In this document: positions 46,344 through 58,300 of the stretch, piece by piece
Layout of the letters: each line of letters starts with the position of its first letter
Numbering within the stretch: position 1 is the stretch's first letter
Assembly (NCBI RefSeq): GCF_012275375.1
Contig: NZ_JAAZQJ010000008.1
Span: 124,001 to 188,000 of the forward strand
Direction: 5' to 3'
Length of the DNA stretch: 64,000 nucleotides
Source of the DNA: Dyella sp. SG609
GTDB lineage: Bacteria > Pseudomonadota > Gammaproteobacteria > Xanthomonadales > Rhodanobacteraceae
Notes under the pieces: model-generated
Told to the model about the DNA's origin: nothing
The model's input: only the letters and a program-made list of their open reading frames with translations
The model's database searches: none
Program-made: the position numbers and the translations under genes

Positions 46344-46949
46344 AATCAGCGAGCCGGGCTCGCGCCGCCGCATCCAGCAGGCGATGCTCATGCGCTCGCG
46401 CGTGGCCGGCAGCACTTCGTGTTCGAAGCGCGAGGACAGGAACAGCACCATGCGCCCCGCCTGCGGCAGCACGTCGTGGTGGCTGCCATCGTCCAGATAC
46501 AGGCGCAGCGCGCCGCCGTCTTCGGCGCGCCAATCCGCGTTGAGGTAATACACCGCCGACACCACGCGCGCTTCGAGCTGGCGTGGCTGGTCCAGGTGCC
46601 GCGCATAGCGCGCGCCGGGCGGATACACGGCGTAATGCGCTTCGCTTTCCACCAGGCCCAGCATCAGGCTGCGATTGAAGGCCAGGCGCAGCGCTTCGAG
46701 CGCTTCGACGTATGGCTGCTGCGCCGCGGTGGGTGCGTCCATCTCGAACCAGCGCGTGTGGTCGCCACGCAGGGTGGATGCCACTTTTTCCCGCCCGATC
46801 CGCGCCGCCGTCAGCTCGCCCGACGCATGCAGCGCCGCGCATTCGCCCGCCAGCGCCGCCGTCGCCGCGCCAGGCAGCAGATCTTCGAACACGCACCAGC
46901 CTTCGCCGGCAAGCGCGTCGATCACGGCATCGATGCGTGCGGGATCCAT
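46341..46949 (-). CDS. 2-oxoglutarate/Fe(II) oxygenase (SM-20-like)
   Basis: The protein has 202 residues. Iron ligands appear as HLD in YARHLDQ and His in FEHEVLP, with the 2OG-binding Arg in RERMSIACWMRRR. Related prolyl-hydroxylase-type enzymes modify proteins. It starts 7 bp after the AAA ATPase stop on the same strand, so the two are probably one transcript. Confidence 0.87.
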   Translation of the reverse strand: MDPARIDAVIDALAGEGWCVFEDLLPGAATAALAGECAALHASGELTAARIGREKVASTLRGDHTRWFEMDAPTAAQQPYVEALEALRLAFNRSLMLGLVESEAHYAVYPPGARYARHLDQPRQLEARVVSAVYYLNADWRAEDGGALRLYLDDGSHHDVLPQAGRMVLFLSSRFEHEVLPATRERMSIACWMRRREPGSLI

Positions 46950-46956
46950 CGGAAGC

Positions 46957-48432
<1,476 letters not shown>

Positions 48433-48538
48433 GGCTATGGGGGATCCCTTCTCAGCCGGCGCACGATATCAGAGCGGCAGAGGCAACTTCACGCGCGTCG
48501 GTATAGGCTTCGGGGCTCCGCCCACCCGGAGGTCACCC

Positions 48539-49630
48539 ATGCGTCCGTTCCTCGCTCTCGCGCTCGGCCTGCTTGCTCTGCCGGCCCTGGCCGATCCCCA
48601 GCTGGACAAACTGACCCTGCCCAAGGGTTTCCATATCGCGGTCTATACCGACCAGACCCCCAATGCGCGCGAGATCGCGCTGGGCGCCAAGGGCACGGTG
48701 TTCGTCGGTTCGAACGATGCCGGCAAGGTCTATGCGCTGACCGACAGCACCGGCAGCGGCAAGGCCGACAAGGTGCGCGTGATCGCCACCGGCCTGCAGC
48801 TGCCGGTGGGCGTGGCGTTCAAGGACGGCGACTTGTATGTGTCCGCCGTGAGCAAGATCGTGGTGCTGCGCGATATCGAGAACCACCTGGACAACCCCCC
48901 GAAGCCCGAGGTGGTGTACGACAAGTTCCCCACCGAGACGCACCACGGCTGGAAGTTCATCGCCTTCGGCCCCGACGGCAAGCTGTACGTGCCGATCGGC
49001 GCGCCCTGCAACATCTGCGACAAGGGCAAGGACTACGCCAAGCTCACCCGCCTCAACAAGGACGGCACCGGCCTGGAAGATGTCGCCTACGGCATCCGCA
49101 ACACCGTCGGCTTCACCTGGCGCCCGGGCAGTAACGACCTGTGGTTCACCGAGAACGGCCGCGACCTGCTCGGCGACGACCTGCCCAGCGACGAGCTCAA
49201 CCGCCTCACCCGCGTGGGCGAGCATTTCGGCTATCCCTATTGCCACCAGGGCGACACGCTCGATCCGGAATTCGGCAAGGGCAAGAACTGCAAGGACTAC
49301 ACGCCGCCGGTGCTCAAGCTCGGCGCCCACGTAGCCTCGCTGGGCCTGCGCTTCTACGAGGGCAAGCAATTCCCCGCCGCCTACAAGGGTGCGCTGATCA
49401 TCGCCGAGCACGGCTCGTGGAATCGCACCAAGAAATCCGGCTACCGCGTGATGACGGTGCGCCTCAACGGCAACAAGGTGGCCTCGTACGAGCCGCTGAT
49501 CGAAGGCTTCATGCAGGACGAGAAAGCCTGGGGCCGCCCCGCCGACGTGCAGCCGCTGCCGGATGGCAGCCTGCTGGTGAGCGACGACCTGAGCGGCGCG
49601 GTGTACCGCGTCACCTACCAGGCAAAGTGA
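48539..49630 (+). CDS. PQQ-type sugar/sorbosone dehydrogenase-like protein
   Basis: The protein has 363 residues with a signal peptide (1-18, LLALPALA). The beta-propeller shows the GH/sorbosone dehydrogenase pattern: LPVGVAFKDGDLYVSAVSKI, HHGWKFIAFGPDGKLYVPIG and WFTENGRDLLGDDLP. PQQ use is known for the family, but pqq genes are not in this window. A GGAGG ribosome-binding site precedes ATG 48539. Cysteines in GAPCNICDKG may form a disulfide or metal site. Confidence 0.85.
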   Translation: MRPFLALALGLLALPALADPQLDKLTLPKGFHIAVYTDQTPNAREIALGAKGTVFVGSNDAGKVYALTDSTGSGKADKVRVIATGLQLPVGVAFKDGDLYVSAVSKIVVLRDIENHLDNPPKPEVVYDKFPTETHHGWKFIAFGPDGKLYVPIGAPCNICDKGKDYAKLTRLNKDGTGLEDVAYGIRNTVGFTWRPGSNDLWFTENGRDLLGDDLPSDELNRLTRVGEHFGYPYCHQGDTLDPEFGKGKNCKDYTPPVLKLGAHVASLGLRFYEGKQFPAAYKGALIIAEHGSWNRTKKSGYRVMTVRLNGNKVASYEPLIEGFMQDEKAWGRPADVQPLPDGSLLVSDDLSGAVYRVTYQAK

Positions 49631-49654
49631 TCAGCGACTACCGAGGAGACCGCC

Positions 49655-50284
49655 GTGCAACTTCGCAGTGACAGCTTCCAGGACGGCCAGCCGATTCCCG
49701 CGCGCTGCGCCTTCGGCAAGCCGGGCGATCCGGTCGCCCTGTCGGATAACCTGAGTCCGCAGCTGGCGTGGAAGGATGCGCCGCCGGCCACCCGTTCCTA
49801 CGTGCTCACCTGCATCGACACCGACGTGCCCAGCCGCGGCGACGACGTCAATCAAGCCGGCCGCACGGTGCCGGCGGATCTTCCGCGCGTGGAGTTCGTG
49901 CACTGGCTGATGGCCGATATTCCGGTCGAGTACACCGAGCTGGCCGAAGGCGCCTGCAGCGACGGCATCGTCGCGCGCGGCAAGCGCGCGCCGTCCGGCC
50001 CGCCCGGCAGCGTGCAGGGCAAGAACGACTACACCGGCTGGTTCCATGGCGACAAGGACATGGGCGGCGAGTACCTCGGCTACGACGGCCCGTGTCCGCC
50101 ATGGAACGACGAGCGTGTGCATCACTATCACTTCCGCGTGCATGCGCTGGACGTGGAAAAGCTCAACCTCGCCGACGGCTTCACCCTCGACGAGTTGCGC
50201 AAGGTGATGCACGGCCACGTGCTGGCGCAGGCGGAGCTCGTCGGCACCTATGCGATCTACGCGAAGGCGGCGGTGCACGCTTAG
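49655..50284 (+). CDS. YbhB/YbcL (PEBP/Raf-kinase-inhibitor-like) protein
   Basis: The protein has 209 residues with the PEBP signature LSPQLAWKDAP and HWLMADIP, and the DxH-like ligand pocket region CIDTDVPS. The GTG start at 49655 has GAGGAG at 49643-49648. The role in bacteria is not established; ligand binding is expected. It is cytoplasmic, since no signal peptide is seen. Confidence 0.88.
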   Translation: MQLRSDSFQDGQPIPARCAFGKPGDPVALSDNLSPQLAWKDAPPATRSYVLTCIDTDVPSRGDDVNQAGRTVPADLPRVEFVHWLMADIPVEYTELAEGACSDGIVARGKRAPSGPPGSVQGKNDYTGWFHGDKDMGGEYLGYDGPCPPWNDERVHHYHFRVHALDVEKLNLADGFTLDELRKVMHGHVLAQAELVGTYAIYAKAAVHA

Positions 50285-50429
50285 ATCCATTCAAGCGAAA
50301 ACGCGTGTGCCGCAACGATGTGGTGGCGGCGTGGAGGCTGCGGCGCGCAGCCTTCACGCTCGCGAGGCGCGTGCTATGGATGAATGCGCACCAGGGGTTC
50401 CCGTTCGCTGATATCAGAGGAATCGCGCC

Positions 50430-50585
50430 ATGCTTCACTACGCCCTGGTCTTTCTGGTCATCGCCATCATCGCGGCCCTGCTGGGCTTCACCGGAATCGC
50501 AGGCACGGCCGCGGGCATCGCCAAGATCCTGTTCATCGTTTTCCTGATCCTTGCCGTGATTGCCTTCTTCCGGCGGGCCAGCTGA
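50430..50585 (+). CDS. DUF1328/YtjA-family small membrane protein
   Basis: The protein is 51 residues, mostly two membrane helices ([19 protein letters not shown] and [19 protein letters not shown]) and a short basic end. This is the size and composition of the YtjA family, often induced by envelope stress. It lies just upstream of other envelope-stress-type genes. The ribosome-binding site (AGAGGAA) is present. The sequence match is strong for such a short protein. Confidence 0.85.
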   Translation: MLHYALVFLVIAIIAALLGFTGIAGTAAGIAKILFIVFLILAVIAFFRRAS

Positions 50586-50674
50586 ACAGACGCGCCGCAC
50601 GGCGCCCATCCGGGCGGGATTTTCGCTACAGTCGATAGCCCGCAGTCCACGATCCCGTCCCCAAGGAGAACGCC

Positions 50675-51058
50675 ATGAACAAAGAAGTCCAGGCGAAGGA
50701 AACGGCTCCCGAGCAGGCCCTCGGCACGGGCGGCAGCCGCATCGAGGAAAGTGCCGAGCGCTTCAAGCGCGCCACCTCCGACGCGGTGGCCACGGCCAAG
50801 GACAAGGTCGACCACGTCGCCGACCGCGTCGAGGACGGCCTGCATCGCGCCACCGACAAGGCCGCCGATGCCGCCACCCGCGCCACCGAGAAAGCGGGCG
50901 AATACAGCGAGCGCGGCCGCGAAGCCTATGACGAGGCGATGGACCGCGCCGACGTATGGCTGGAACGCGCACGCGACTACGTGCGTGAGAAACCCGTGCA
51001 GTCGGTGGCCATCGCGCTCGGCGCGGGCTGGCTGCTCGGCCGCATCCTGCGTCGCTGA
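50675..51058 (+). CDS. ElaB/YqjD/DUF883-family ribosome-binding membrane protein
   Basis: The protein has 127 residues: long amphipathic helices with repeated AKDKVDHVADRVEDGLHRAT-type pattern and a C-terminal membrane helix (VQSVAIALGAGWLLGRIL). DUF883 proteins such as YqjD bind ribosomes at the membrane in stationary phase. A good AAGGAGA precedes the ATG. It heads an operon of overlapping envelope genes. Confidence 0.88.
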   Translation: MNKEVQAKETAPEQALGTGGSRIEESAERFKRATSDAVATAKDKVDHVADRVEDGLHRATDKAADAATRATEKAGEYSERGREAYDEAMDRADVWLERARDYVREKPVQSVAIALGAGWLLGRILRR

Positions 51059-51079
51059 TCCGGCAAAGAGTCCAGGCGG

Positions 51080-51616
51080 ATGCATGATCCCGGCCGCGAG
51101 GGCGGCGGGCGCGAGGACACCGGTCCCGATCCCGCCCGTCCCGACCCACCGTCGCAGGGGCAGGCGTCCGCCGACGCGGACGCCGCCGCGCCGGGCATCC
51201 TCGACGATATCGGCCGCGCCGGGCGCGCGGCCAGGCACCTGTTCGGTGCGCAACTCTCCCTGCTGGTGGCGGAACTCGGGCTGGCGCGCAGCGCCGTCTC
51301 CTGGATGCTGCTGGCCGGTCTCGCCGCCACCGTGGCCGGCGTGGGCCTGGGTCTCACCCTGATGGCGCTGGCCGGCGTGCTGCTGGCTGCCTGGCTGCAT
51401 TCCTGGCCGCTGGCGCTGGGCATACTCGGCGTGCTGCAGCTGCTGTTCCTCGGCGGCATGATCATGCTGTTCCGCCGCTGCATGCATTGGCTCACGCTGC
51501 CCGACTCCCGCAACGCATGGCGTGAGACCATACGGCAGGCGATGCGCCGCTCCGAAGGCGCAGCGCCGGATCCGGCCGCCGCGCGGCCGGGCGCGAACGG
51601 GGAGGAGAGCCTATGA
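51080..51616 (+). CDS. YqjE/phage-holin-like membrane protein
   Basis: The protein has 178 residues. Two membrane helices (SWMLLAGLAATVAGVGLGLT and WPLALGILGVLQLLFLGGMI) form a hairpin, preceded by an acidic Pro-rich N-terminus. YqjE-like proteins normally follow DUF883 genes, as here. The stop overlaps the next start (ATGA). Confidence 0.82.
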   Translation: MHDPGREGGGREDTGPDPARPDPPSQGQASADADAAAPGILDDIGRAGRAARHLFGAQLSLLVAELGLARSAVSWMLLAGLAATVAGVGLGLTLMALAGVLLAAWLHSWPLALGILGVLQLLFLGGMIMLFRRCMHWLTLPDSRNAWRETIRQAMRRSEGAAPDPAAARPGANGEESL

Positions 51617-51903
51617 GTCTGTTCAAGCATCTGCGCGCCGTGCGCGAAGCGCGCGGGCGGGTGGCCGATGCGCGCGAGGCGCTGGCGGAACCGGCCGGTG
51701 CCCTGCTTGCGCGCGGACGCCGGCATCCGCTGGGCACGGTAAGCGTCGCCGCGGGCCTGGGCTTCGTGCTTGGCCAGTTGAACGTGCATCCGCTGCGCAT
51801 TCCCGGACTGGGCGCGCTGCTCAACGGCACCGTCGCCGAACTGGTCGCGCAGGGCGTGCGCCTGGTGGCCGAATTCAGCGAAGGCGGCTTCGACCCGTCA
51901 TGA
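51613..51903 (+). CDS. Small protein in YqjK position, unknown
   Basis: The protein has 96 residues with an amphipathic N-terminus (VREARGRVADAREAL) and a hydrophobic segment (LGTVSVAAGLGFVLGQL). The position after DUF883-YqjE matches YqjK, though the sequence alone does not prove it. Both ends overlap neighbours by ATGA. Confidence 0.65.
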   Translation: MSLFKHLRAVREARGRVADAREALAEPAGALLARGRRHPLGTVSVAAGLGFVLGQLNVHPLRIPGLGALLNGTVAELVAQGVRLVAEFSEGGFDPS

Positions 51904-53057
51904 GCGCCATCGGTCCCCTCGTGCCGCCGCCGGAAGGCAGCGGCGAAATGGCGCCTGCACCGCTGCCGCCGGCCGACGAACCGCCAGCGCGCCATCGGCA
52001 TCGACCGGCGGTGCGCTTCACCCAGCGGCATCTGCTGGGCATCCGCGCCGTGCTCAACCTGCTGCTGCTGCTGGCCCTGCTCTATACCGTCACGCTCGCC
52101 CGCGACCTGCTGATCCCGCTGGTGCTGGCCGGCTTCATCGGCCTGGCCTTCAATCCCATCGTCGCCTTCGCCGCGCGCCGGCGCGTGCCGCGCTGGCTCA
52201 GCGCCAGCTTCCTGGTCATCGCGCTGATTGCCGGCATCGGCAACGGCATCGCGCGCCTGACGCCGCCGGCGCTGGAATGGTTCCACGACGCGCCCAGCCT
52301 GGTGCGCAACTTCGTGCCCAAGCTGCGCACCATCATGCAGCCGCTGGAAGCGGCCAACCGGGCCACGCAGAGCCTGGTCGGCGGCCAGCTGTCGCGTCCG
52401 CCGCCGCGCGCCGCGCCGGTGACGATCGACGCCTGGGACGTGCTGGCCGGCACGCCCAAGGTGCTGGCCGCGGTGCTGACCGTGGTGCTGCTGGTGTTTT
52501 TCTTCCTGATCTACGGCGACACCTTACTGCGGCGCCTGGTCGAGATCGCGCCCAACTTCCGCTACAAGCGCCGTACGGTATCCATCGTGCGCAGCATCCA
52601 GGTGGAGGTGTCGCGCTACATCCTCACCACGGTGGTGATCAACGCGACGCTGGGCGTGGTCACCGCGACGATGCTGTGGGCCTATGCCGTGCCCGATCCG
52701 CTGCTGTGGGGTTCGGTGGCGATGATCGCCAACTTCATTCCCTACGTCGGCTCGATCACTACCACCGCCTTGCTGGCAGTGGTGGGCCTGATCCATTTCG
52801 ACCAGCCCGGCCAGGCCTTGCTGCCCGCGCTGACCTTCGCCGGCATCACCGCGGTGGAAGGCAACCTGATCACGCCGCTGATCCAGGGGCGCCGCATGCG
52901 CCTGAGCCCGGTGGCGATCCTGCTGTGGCTGCTGGTGTGGGGCTGGCTGTGGGGCATTCCCGGCGCCTTGCTGGCGGTGCCCATGCTTACCAGCGTGAAG
53001 CTGATCGCGGAGAAGATCCGCGGCTGGCGCTGGTTCGCCATGGTGGTGCAGCGCTAG
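51900..53057 (+). CDS. AI-2E-family transporter (PerM-like)
   Basis: The protein has 385 residues with about eight membrane helices (for example VLNLLLLLALLYTVTLARDL). The C-terminal family signatures are WGSVAMIANFIPYVGSITT, AGITAVEGNLITPLIQG and the final LLWLLVWGWLWGIPGALLAV. Members were named for a proposed role in AI-2 export, but many are sodium/proton-linked transporters. It closes an ATGA-coupled operon; its acidic/Pro-rich N-terminus is cytoplasmic. Confidence 0.88.
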   Translation: MSAIGPLVPPPEGSGEMAPAPLPPADEPPARHRHRPAVRFTQRHLLGIRAVLNLLLLLALLYTVTLARDLLIPLVLAGFIGLAFNPIVAFAARRRVPRWLSASFLVIALIAGIGNGIARLTPPALEWFHDAPSLVRNFVPKLRTIMQPLEAANRATQSLVGGQLSRPPPRAAPVTIDAWDVLAGTPKVLAAVLTVVLLVFFFLIYGDTLLRRLVEIAPNFRYKRRTVSIVRSIQVEVSRYILTTVVINATLGVVTATMLWAYAVPDPLLWGSVAMIANFIPYVGSITTTALLAVVGLIHFDQPGQALLPALTFAGITAVEGNLITPLIQGRRMRLSPVAILLWLLVWGWLWGIPGALLAVPMLTSVKLIAEKIRGWRWFAMVVQR

Positions 53058-53061
53058 CGGA

Positions 53062-53826
53062 TCACCAGGCGATCGGCGCGCGGTCGCGGAAGAAACCGCC
53101 GGTGATCGCGCCCTGCGAGGGCAGGCTGGCCGCCCACACGATGCCGGCCGCGCCGTCGGCGACGGGCCGACCGCCCGGACCGCCCATATCGGTGGCGACC
53201 CAGCCGGGGCAGACCGCATTGACCAGGATCCCGCTGCCTTTGAGCTCGGCGGCGAGCATGCGCGTATAGCTGTTGAGCGCGGCCTTGGACACCCGGTACG
53301 CGGGGCAGTCCTCGCCCTCGCTGTCGATCGCGCCGCAGCCGCTGGAGACATTGACGATGCGCCCGTAGGCATGGCGCCGCATGAAGGGAATGGCGGCTTC
53401 GCTGAGCCGCCAAGCCCCGAGCAGGTTGGTGTCCAGTGCGCCGCGCACGTAGGCCAGGTCCACCGAGGACGCGCGCTCGTCGAGATTGAAATACGCGCCC
53501 GCGTTGTTCACCAGCACGTCGAGCCGCCCGTAGTCGCGCCCGATGCGTTCGGCCAGCGCATCCACGTCCGCTTGCGCCGTCACGTCCAGCTGCACGGCGG
53601 TGACGTCGCCGCCTGCCCGCCGCAGCGCCTTCGCCGCCTTTTCGCCGGCGGCGAGCTGGCGGGCGCCGAGCAGCACGGTCATGCCGGCCGCGGCGAGCTG
53701 GCGCGACACCTCCAGCCCGAGTCCGCGGTTGGCGCCGCTCACCAGCGCCACGCGCTGGCTCGGTGGCGGTTCGGTGCCGAAGCGCTCGCGCGGCGCGCGG
53801 CGCGGAAACGGGACAGGAGGACTCAT
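53062..53826 (-). CDS. SDR-family NAD(P)-dependent oxidoreductase
   Basis: The protein has 254 residues with a classical short-chain dehydrogenase fold. The cofactor motif is SGANRGLG (30-37), NNAG follows at 107-110, and the catalytic residues are S162, Y177 and K181 (YRVSK). It starts 12 bp after the outer-membrane efflux gene on the same strand, so it is probably the last gene of the pump operon. In Pseudomonas the MexEF-OprN system is likewise linked to an oxidoreductase (MexS), of a different family. Confidence 0.9.
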   Translation of the reverse strand: MSPPVPFPRRAPRERFGTEPPPSQRVALVSGANRGLGLEVSRQLAAAGMTVLLGARQLAAGEKAAKALRRAGGDVTAVQLDVTAQADVDALAERIGRDYGRLDVLVNNAGAYFNLDERASSVDLAYVRGALDTNLLGAWRLSEAAIPFMRRHAYGRIVNVSSGCGAIDSEGEDCPAYRVSKAALNSYTRMLAAELKGSGILVNAVCPGWVATDMGGPGGRPVADGAAGIVWAASLPSQGAITGGFFRDRAPIAW

Positions 53827-53838
53827 GGCGCTACACCC

Positions 53839-55317
53839 TCACGGCACCTGGGCAAGGTTGCTGCAGCTCTCGTCGCCGCAGGCTTCCCAGCCGCCGCCGA
53901 TGGCCTTGTACACCGCCACGGCGCGCAGGTTGATCGCCGCTTCCGCTTCGGCCAGCGCGTCCTCGGCGGAAAGCTGCGTGCGCTCCGCATCGAGCAGCTG
54001 CAGGAAGTCCGCGGCGCCTTCGTTGTAGCGCACCCGCGCCAGGTCGGCGGCGCGGCGGCTCTGCGCCACCTGGTCGAACAGCTTCTGCACGCGCTCGCGC
54101 TGCAGATTGAAACCGACCAGGGAGTTGCTGACGTCTTCCACCGCCTGCAGCACGGTGCGCTGGTAGTTGGCCAGCGCCGCATCGGCGCGTGCTTCGCTCG
54201 CCTTCACGTTGTTGCGCACGCGCTGCACGTTCAGGCCCGGCCAGCTGATGCTCGGCGCGATCGACCAGGCGCGCGAGGACGGACCGCCGAAGTCGTTGCT
54301 GCGTCCGGCCAGGAAGCCCACGAAACCGCCCAGCGTGATGTGCGGGAACCAGTCGGCCTTGGCCACGCCGATGCGCGCATTGGCCGCGGCCAGTTCGCGT
54401 TCGGCGATGCGCACGTCGGCGCGGCGCGCCAGCACGTCGCCAGCGTTGCCGATCGGCAGCGCCACGTCGATCGGCTTGAAGCTGCCGGGCGACAGGTCGA
54501 TGTCCAGTTCGCCCGGACGCTCGCCCAGCAGCACCGCCAGATGTGCTTCGTCCGCATGCGCCTGCGTTTCCAGCACCGGCAGCTGCGCTTCGGTGGAGGC
54601 CAGCCGGGCGTTGGCGCTGGCCACGTCCTGCTCCGAACCCGTGCCGATGTCGAAGCGTGCGCGGATCAGCCGCATGGTCTCGCGCTGGTTGTCGATGTCG
54701 CGCTTGGCTACGTCGATACGCAGCTGGGTGCCGCGCAGGTCGAAGTAATAACGCGCCACTTCGGCGAACAGCGTCACCTGCGCGTCCTGCAGCGAGGCCG
54801 CGCTGGCCTGCGCCTCGGCGCCGGCCGCCTCCACCGAGCGGCGCACGCCGCCGAACAGGTCCAGCTCCCAGCTGGCGTCGAAGCCGGCGCGGTAGCTTTC
54901 GGTGGTCACGCGGTCGGTGGTGAAGCCCGGCTGCTGCTGGCGGCTGCGCTGGTAGCCGATGTTGGTGTCGACGGTGGGCCACTGGTCGGCGCGGGTGACG
55001 CCGAGCAGGGCGCGCGATTCCTTCAGGTGCGCAATGGCGATCTTCAGGTCCGGCGCGTTCTTCGCCGCGCGCTGGATCAGTGCATCCAGCGCGGGGTCGT
55101 TGAACTGCTTCCACCACGCGGCCTGGAAGCCTTCGGCGGTTTCCTGCTTCGCATCGGCTTCCTGCAAGGTGAGCGGTTTCTCGTCGGGCCGGTGGTAATC
55201 CGGCCCGACGCTCACGCAACCTGCCAGCAGCAGGGCGGCGGCCATCGCACTCAGGCGTGCCTGCCTGGGCGCGCGGCGCGCGAACCAGCCCTGCACGGTT
55301 TCAATCAAGGTAAGCAT
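53839..55317 (-). CDS. NodT-type outer-membrane efflux lipoprotein (OprN-like)
   Basis: The protein has 492 residues. A lipobox LAGC (Cys34) marks an outer-membrane lipoprotein. The TolC-like body contains two repeated coiled-coil/strand halves (LDALIQRAAKNAPDLKIAIA, then SEARADAALANYQRTVLQAV). The ATG at 55317 shares one base with the permease stop (TGATG), indicating tight translational coupling. A downstream Met (residue 25) would give a shorter signal sequence and is an alternative. Confidence 0.93.
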   Translation of the reverse strand: MLTLIETVQGWFARRAPRQARLSAMAAALLLAGCVSVGPDYHRPDEKPLTLQEADAKQETAEGFQAAWWKQFNDPALDALIQRAAKNAPDLKIAIAHLKESRALLGVTRADQWPTVDTNIGYQRSRQQQPGFTTDRVTTESYRAGFDASWELDLFGGVRRSVEAAGAEAQASAASLQDAQVTLFAEVARYYFDLRGTQLRIDVAKRDIDNQRETMRLIRARFDIGTGSEQDVASANARLASTEAQLPVLETQAHADEAHLAVLLGERPGELDIDLSPGSFKPIDVALPIGNAGDVLARRADVRIAERELAAANARIGVAKADWFPHITLGGFVGFLAGRSNDFGGPSSRAWSIAPSISWPGLNVQRVRNNVKASEARADAALANYQRTVLQAVEDVSNSLVGFNLQRERVQKLFDQVAQSRRAADLARVRYNEGAADFLQLLDAERTQLSAEDALAEAEAAINLRAVAVYKAIGGGWEACGDESCSNLAQVP

Positions 55318-58300
55318 CAGTGTTCCTCCAGCGCGGGCGTGTTGAGGCCCTTGGCAGCGCGGCGTTCGGCGCGGCGTTCGGCGGCGCGCTCGCTCCAGCC
55401 GCGGATGATCACGTAGAACAGCGGGGTGAAGATCAGGCCGAAGAAGGTGACGCCGAGCATGCCGGCGAACACCGCCACGCCCATGGCATGGCGCATTTCC
55501 GCGCCGGCGCCGTGCGAGGTGACCAGCGGCACCACGCCCATGATGAAAGCGATCGAGGTCATCAGGATCGGGCGCAGTCGCAGGCGGGCGGCTTCCAGCA
55601 CGGCCTGCTTGCGGTCCATGCCTTCCAGGATCTGCGCTTCGCGGGCGAACTCCACGATCAGGATGGCGTTCTTGCAGGCCAGGCCCACCAGCACGATCAG
55701 GCCGATCTGGGTGAAGATGTTGTTGTCGCCGCCGGAGAGCCACACGCCGGAGATCGCGGACAGCAGCACCATCGGCACGATCAGGATCACCGCCAGCGGC
55801 AGGGTCAGGCTTTCGTACAGCGAAGCCAGCACCAGGAACACCAGCAGTACGCACAAGGGGAACACCAGTACCGCGGTATTGCCGGCCAGGATCTGCTGAT
55901 ACGTCAGCTCGGTCCATTCGAACGACATGCCGTTGGGCAGGTTCTCGCGCGCCAGCTTCTCCATCGCATCCTGCGCCTGGCCGGAGCTGAAGCCCGGGCC
56001 GGGGCCGCCGTTGATCTCGGCGGTGGGATAGCCGTTGTAGTGCTGCACGCGGTCCGGGCCCACGCCCTGGTGCACGGTCAGGAACGAACCGAGCGGGATC
56101 GCATCGCCGCGCGCATTGCGGGTGCGCAGCTGCAGCAGGTCTTCCGGTTCACGGCGGAAGTGCTGGTCGGCGGACACGTTCACCTGGTAGGTGCGGCCGA
56201 AGCGGTTGAAGTCGTTGACGTAGAGCGAGCCCATATAGGCCTGCATGGCCTGATACACGTCGGCCAGATCCACGCCTTCGGCCTTGGCCTTCTCGCGGTC
56301 CACGTTCGCGTCGATCTGCGGCACGCTCACCTGGTAGCTGGAGAACAGGCCGGCCAGGGTCGGCGTCTTGCGGCTTTCGGCGATCAGGTTCTGGGTCTGC
56401 TTGTACAGCTCCTCGAAGCCGACGTCGCCGCGGTCCTCGATCTGGATGCGGAAACCGCCGATCGTGCCCAGGCCCATCACCGGCGGCGGCGGGAACACCG
56501 CGATGTACGCGTCCTGGATACCGGCGAACTTCTGGTTCAGCGCCATCGAAATGGCACCGGCCGACAGCGAGGCGTCGCGGCGCTCCTCGAACGGTTTCAG
56601 CGTGGCGAACACGATGCCGGAGTTGGTGCTGTTGGTGAAGCCATTGATCGACAGGCCCGGGAAGGCCACCGCGCTCTGCACGCCCGGCTGCTTCAGCGCG
56701 ATGTCGCTCATGCGGCGGATCACGTCTTCGGTGCGGTCCAGCGAGGCGGCATCGGGCAGCTGGGCGAACGCCACCAGGTACTGCTTGTCCTGCTGCGGCA
56801 CGAAGCCGGTCGGCACGTGGGCAAAGCCCAGGAAGCCCAGCGCCACCAGGCCGCCGTACACCATCAGGGTGACGGTGCCGGCGCGCAGCACGCGCTTCAC
56901 GCCGCCGACGTAGCGGTTGGCGCCGCTGCTGAACACGCGGTTGAACGGACGGAACACCCAGCCCAGGCTCTTGTCCATCCACACCGTGAGCTTGTCCTTC
57001 GGCGCGTCATGGTCGCGCAGCAGGATGGCGGCGAGCGCCGGGCTCAGGGTCAGCGAGTTGAACGCCGAGATCACCGTGGAGATGGCGATGGTCAGCGCGA
57101 ACTGGCGGTAGAACTGGCCGGTCAGGCCGCTGATGAAGGCGGTCGGCACGAACACCGCGCACAGCACCAGGGCGGTGGCGACGATCGGGCCGGTCACTTC
57201 CTTCATCGCCTGGCGCGTGGCTTCCTTGGGCCGCATGCCGTGCTCGATGTGGCGCTCGACGTTTTCCACCACCACGATGGCGTCGTCCACCACGATGCCG
57301 ATCGCCAGCACCAGGCCGAACAGCGACAGCGCGTTGAGCGAGAAGCCCGCCAGGTACATCACCGCGAACGTGCCGATCAGCGACACCGGCACCGCCACCA
57401 GCGGAATGATCGAGGCGCGCCAGGTCTGCAGGAACAGGATCACCACCAGCACCACCAGGGCGATGGCTTCGAACAGCGTATGCACCACCGCTTCGATCGA
57501 ACCGCGCACGAACACGGTCGGGTCGTACACGATGTGATAGTCCACACCCTGCGGGAACTCCTTCTTCAGCTCCGCCATGGTGGCGCGCACTTCGTCGGAG
57601 ATCTGGATGGCGTTGGAGCCCGGGCGGGCGAAGATCGGAATCGCCACTGCCGGCTGGTTGTCCAGCAGGCTGCGCAGCGCGTAGTTGTTGGAACCCAGTT
57701 CCACCCGGGCCACGTCGCGCAGATGCGTCACGCCGCCGTCGGCGGTGGTGCGCACGATGATGTTGAGGAAGTCTTCCTCGGTGACCAGGCGGCCCTGCGT
57801 ATTGATGTTGAGCTGGAACGCGGCATTGCCGGGGCCGGGCGGCGCATTCAGCGCACCGGCGGCCACCGCCACGTTCTGCTCCTGGATGGAATGGACCACG
57901 TCGCCGGTGGTGAGCTGGCGCGAGGCCAGTTTCTCCGGATCCAGCCACACGCGCATGCTGTATTCGCCGGCGCCGAACAGCTGCACGTCGCCCACGCCGT
58001 TCAGGCGCGCCAGCTGGTCCTTGATGTGCAGGCGCGCGTAGTTCGACAGGTACAACATGTCGTAGCGGTTATCGGGCGAGGTGAGGTGCACGACCATGGT
58101 CAGGTCGGGCGAGCTCTTCTGCGTGGTCACGCCCAGGCGCTGCACTTCCTGCGGCAGCTTGGTCAGGGCCTGCGCCACGCGGTTCTGCACCTGAACCTGC
58201 GCGTTGTCCAGGTCGCTGCCCAGCGCGAAGGTCACCGTCAGCGTCATGGCGCCGTCGCTGGTGGACTGCGAGGAGGTATAGAGCATGCCTTCCACGCCGT

